Assembly (NCBI GenBank): GCA_951213105.1
Contig: OX578142.1
Location: 2,744,649-2,808,648 of the forward strand
Reading direction: 5' to 3'
From: Amaurobius ferox
Lineage: Eukaryota; Arthropoda; Arachnida; Araneae; Amaurobiidae
Length of the DNA: 64,000 nucleotides
The notes below the pieces were generated by a model. The model was given only the letters and a program-made list of their open reading frames with translations, was not told where the DNA came from and did not search any database. Positions 62,301 to 64,000 of this stretch are shown piece by piece (position 1 is the first letter of the stretch; every line of letters begins with the position of its first letter). Both the position numbers and the translations under genes were made by a program.

Positions 62301-64000
62301 ATTAGATATAAAAAAATGTATTTGAACGAAAATTATCATGGTCTGATTTTTCACAAAATCGGTAAGGGGGGGTAGCATGAAAAAGTATAGATTTTTCGAA
62401 ATTTTGAAACCACGTTTTTTGGACATCAAACAGAAGGTATCGGCCAGTAAGCCAGGAAATCGGTCTTCTCCATCGAAATTAGATATAAAAAATTGTATTT
62501 GAACGAAAATTATCATGGTCGAATTTTTCACAAAATGTGTAAGGGGGTAGCATGAAAAAGTATAGATTTTTCGAAATTTTGAAACCTCGTTTTTTGGACA
62601 TCAAACAGAAGGTATCGGCCAGAAAGCCAGGAAATCGGACTTCTCCATCGAAATTAGATATAAAAAATTGTATTTGAACGAAAATTATCATGGTCGAATT
62701 TTTCACAAAATCGGTAAGGGGGGGTAGCATGAAAAAGTATAGATTTTTCGAAATTTTAAAACCTCGTTTTTTGGACATCAAACAGAAGGTATCGGCCAGA
62801 AAGCCAGGAAATCGGTCTTCTTCATCGAAATTAGATTAAAAAATTGTATTTGAACGAAAATTATCATGGTCGAATTTTTCACAAAATCGGTAAGGGGGGG
62901 TAGCATGAAAATGTATAGATTTTTCGAAATTTTGAAACCTCGTTTTTTGGACATCAAACAGAAGGTATCGGCCAGAAAACCAGGAAATCGGTTTTCTCCA
63001 TCGAAATTAGATATAAAAAATTGAATTTGAACGAAAATTATCATGGTCGGATTTTTCACAAAATCGGTAAGGGGGGGTAGCATGAAAAAGTATAGATTTT
63101 TCGAAATTTTGAAACCACGTTTTTTGGACATCAAACAGAAGGTATCGGCCAGTAAGCCAGGAAATCGGTCTTCTCCATCGAAATTAGATATAAAAAATTG
63201 TATTTGAACGAAAATTTTCATGGTCGGATTTTTCACAAAATCTGTAAGGGGGGGTAGCATGAAAAAGTATAGATTTTTCGAAATTTTGAAACCTCGTTTT
63301 TTGGACATCAAACAGAAGGTATCGGCCAGAAAGCTAGGAAATCGGACTTCTCCATCGAAATTAGATATAAAAAATTGTATTTGAACGAAAATTATAATGG
63401 TCGGATTTTTCACAAAATCGGTAAGGGGGGGTAGCATGAAAAAGTATAGATTTTTCGAAATTTTTAAACCTCGTTTTTTGGACATCAAACAGAAGGTATC
63501 GGCCAGAAAGCCAGGAAATCGGTCTTCTCCATCGAAATTAGATTAAAAAATTGTATTTGAACGAAAATTATCATGTTCGGAATTTTCACAAAATCGGTTA
63601 GGGGGGGTAGCATGAAAAAGTATAGATTTTTCGAAATTTTGAAACCTCGTTTTTTGGACATCAAACAGAAGGTATCGGCCAGAAAGCCAGGAAATCGGTC
63701 TTCTCCATCGAAATTAGATATAAAAAATTGTATTTGAACGAAAATTATCATGGTCGGATTTTTCACAAAATCTGTAAGGGGGGTAGCATGAAAAAGTATA
63801 GATTTTTCGAAATTTTGAAACCTCGTATTTTGGACATCAAACAGAAGGTATCGGCCAGAAAGCCAGGAAATCGGACTTCTCCATCGAAATTAGATATAAA
63901 AAATTGTATTTGAACGAAAATTATCATGGTCGGATTTTTCACAAAATCGGTAAGGGGGGGGGTAGCATGAAAAAGTATAGATTTTTCGAAATTTTGAAAC
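50390..64000 (+). repeat. 27-monomer higher-order repeat (4765 bp), 2.6 copies
   Basis: Copy 1 spans about 50390-56215 and is 5825 bp long because a 6-monomer (1060 bp) block is duplicated inside it. Copy 2 spans about 56216-60980 (4765 bp). Copy 3 runs from about 60981 to the window end. Markers: the TGTGTAAGGGGG monomer at 51946, 57771 and 62536; the one-A-shorter ATATAAAAATTG monomer near 51186, 57011 and 61776; and the CTCGTTGTCGG monomer near 50587, 56412 and 61177. Copies 2 and 3 even share a private GGTTTTCTCC change (58226 and 62991) absent from copy 1. Copy 3 appears to have lost seven monomers near its right end. Confidence 0.88.
52188..54307 (+). repeat. 6-monomer duplication inside the higher-order repeat (1060 bp)
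   Basis: Positions 52188-53247 and 53248-54307 carry the same ordered variants: TTCTTCATCG, GAAAATGTATAG, AAATTGAATTTG, GTAAGCC, GAAAGCTAGG, TTATAATGG and ATGTTCGGAATTTTC. The extra copy accounts exactly for the length difference between higher-order copy 1 (5825 bp) and copy 2 (4765 bp). Confidence 0.85.

Larger units (their letters stand above)
45762..64000 (+). repeat. 177-bp satellite DNA, block 3 (about 103 monomers)
   Basis: Same monomer and orientation, running off the end of the window. The first part (to about 50.4 kb) is made of GGTACCGG, CACAACATCGG and CGAAATTTATC subtypes. The rest is a long higher-order repeat. The longest minus-strand open frame of the window (48613-50553, 646 codons) lies here only because 11 consecutive monomers have no net frameshift. 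No gene is present. Confidence 0.96.

Noticed and set aside
36..63913. Plus-strand 61-codon frames with an apparent ribosome-binding site (G-run, then TAGC, then ATG, reading MKKYRFFEILKPR)
   Set aside because: The G-run/ATG spacing imitates a bacterial start, but it occurs in each satellite monomer and the DNA is eukaryotic. No conserved product results.
1..64000. CRISPR array
   Set aside because: The repeat is contiguous at 177 bp with no unique spacers, and no cas genes are present.
1..64000. GGTAAG in every monomer as a 5' splice site
   Set aside because: It matches a donor consensus, but no exon, branch point or acceptor context supports splicing; it is one hexamer in a repeat.
1..64000. 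CENP-B box in the monomer
   Set aside because: TTCGAAATTTTGAAACC has the TTCG start only; the central A and CGGG core positions do not match on either strand.

Overview
The window is eukaryotic and consists almost entirely of one satellite DNA. A monomer of about 177 bp (range roughly 174-178 bp, about 36% GC by hand count) is repeated head-to-tail some 320 times, always in the same orientation, over about 56.6 kb. The other ~7.4 kb is three non-LTR (LINE-type) retrotransposon copies, all on the minus strand. No ordinary host gene, rRNA, tRNA, CRISPR array or bacterial-type operon is visible. The retroelement coding style (ORF1 with CCHC knuckles; ORF2 ending in an RNase H domain plus a C-terminal CCHC), the AT-richness and the lack of CpG depletion suggest an invertebrate, most likely an arthropod. 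The species cannot be fixed from this sequence.

Layout: satellite block 1 (1-29089); element A (29090-30833), a 5'-truncated copy with the end of ORF2; one partial satellite monomer (30834-30975); element B (30976-35019), a gag-only copy with a complete 539-codon ORF1, about 2.1 kb of non-coding 3' sequence and no ORF2; satellite block 2 (35020-44190); element C (44191-45761), a 5'-truncated copy with the last 171 codons of a diverged ORF1; satellite block 3 (45762-64000), which ends in a multi-kilobase higher-order repeat.

The most notable observation is that all three elements join the satellite at the same nucleotide of the 177-bp monomer. They have different 5' ends. B and C are each flanked by the same 19-bp target-site duplication. 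This is the signature of target-primed reverse transcription by a site-specific endonuclease, so the satellite looks like the dedicated target of a LINE family. A, B and C share only their last ~265-290 bp, which include a terminal stem-loop. This suggests that an autonomous RT/RNase H element and gag-only relatives are copied by the same machinery, formally similar to the TART/HeT-A partnership of Drosophila telomeres.

The satellite evolves by unequal exchange. Private monomer variants recur at multiples of the monomer (3, 5, 6, 7, 8, 9, 13, 18, 27 and 33 units), and the last 13.6 kb carries a 27-monomer (4765 bp) repeat. The long minus-strand open frames through the satellite (up to 646 codons) arise because 177 is 59 codons; I do not regard them as genes.
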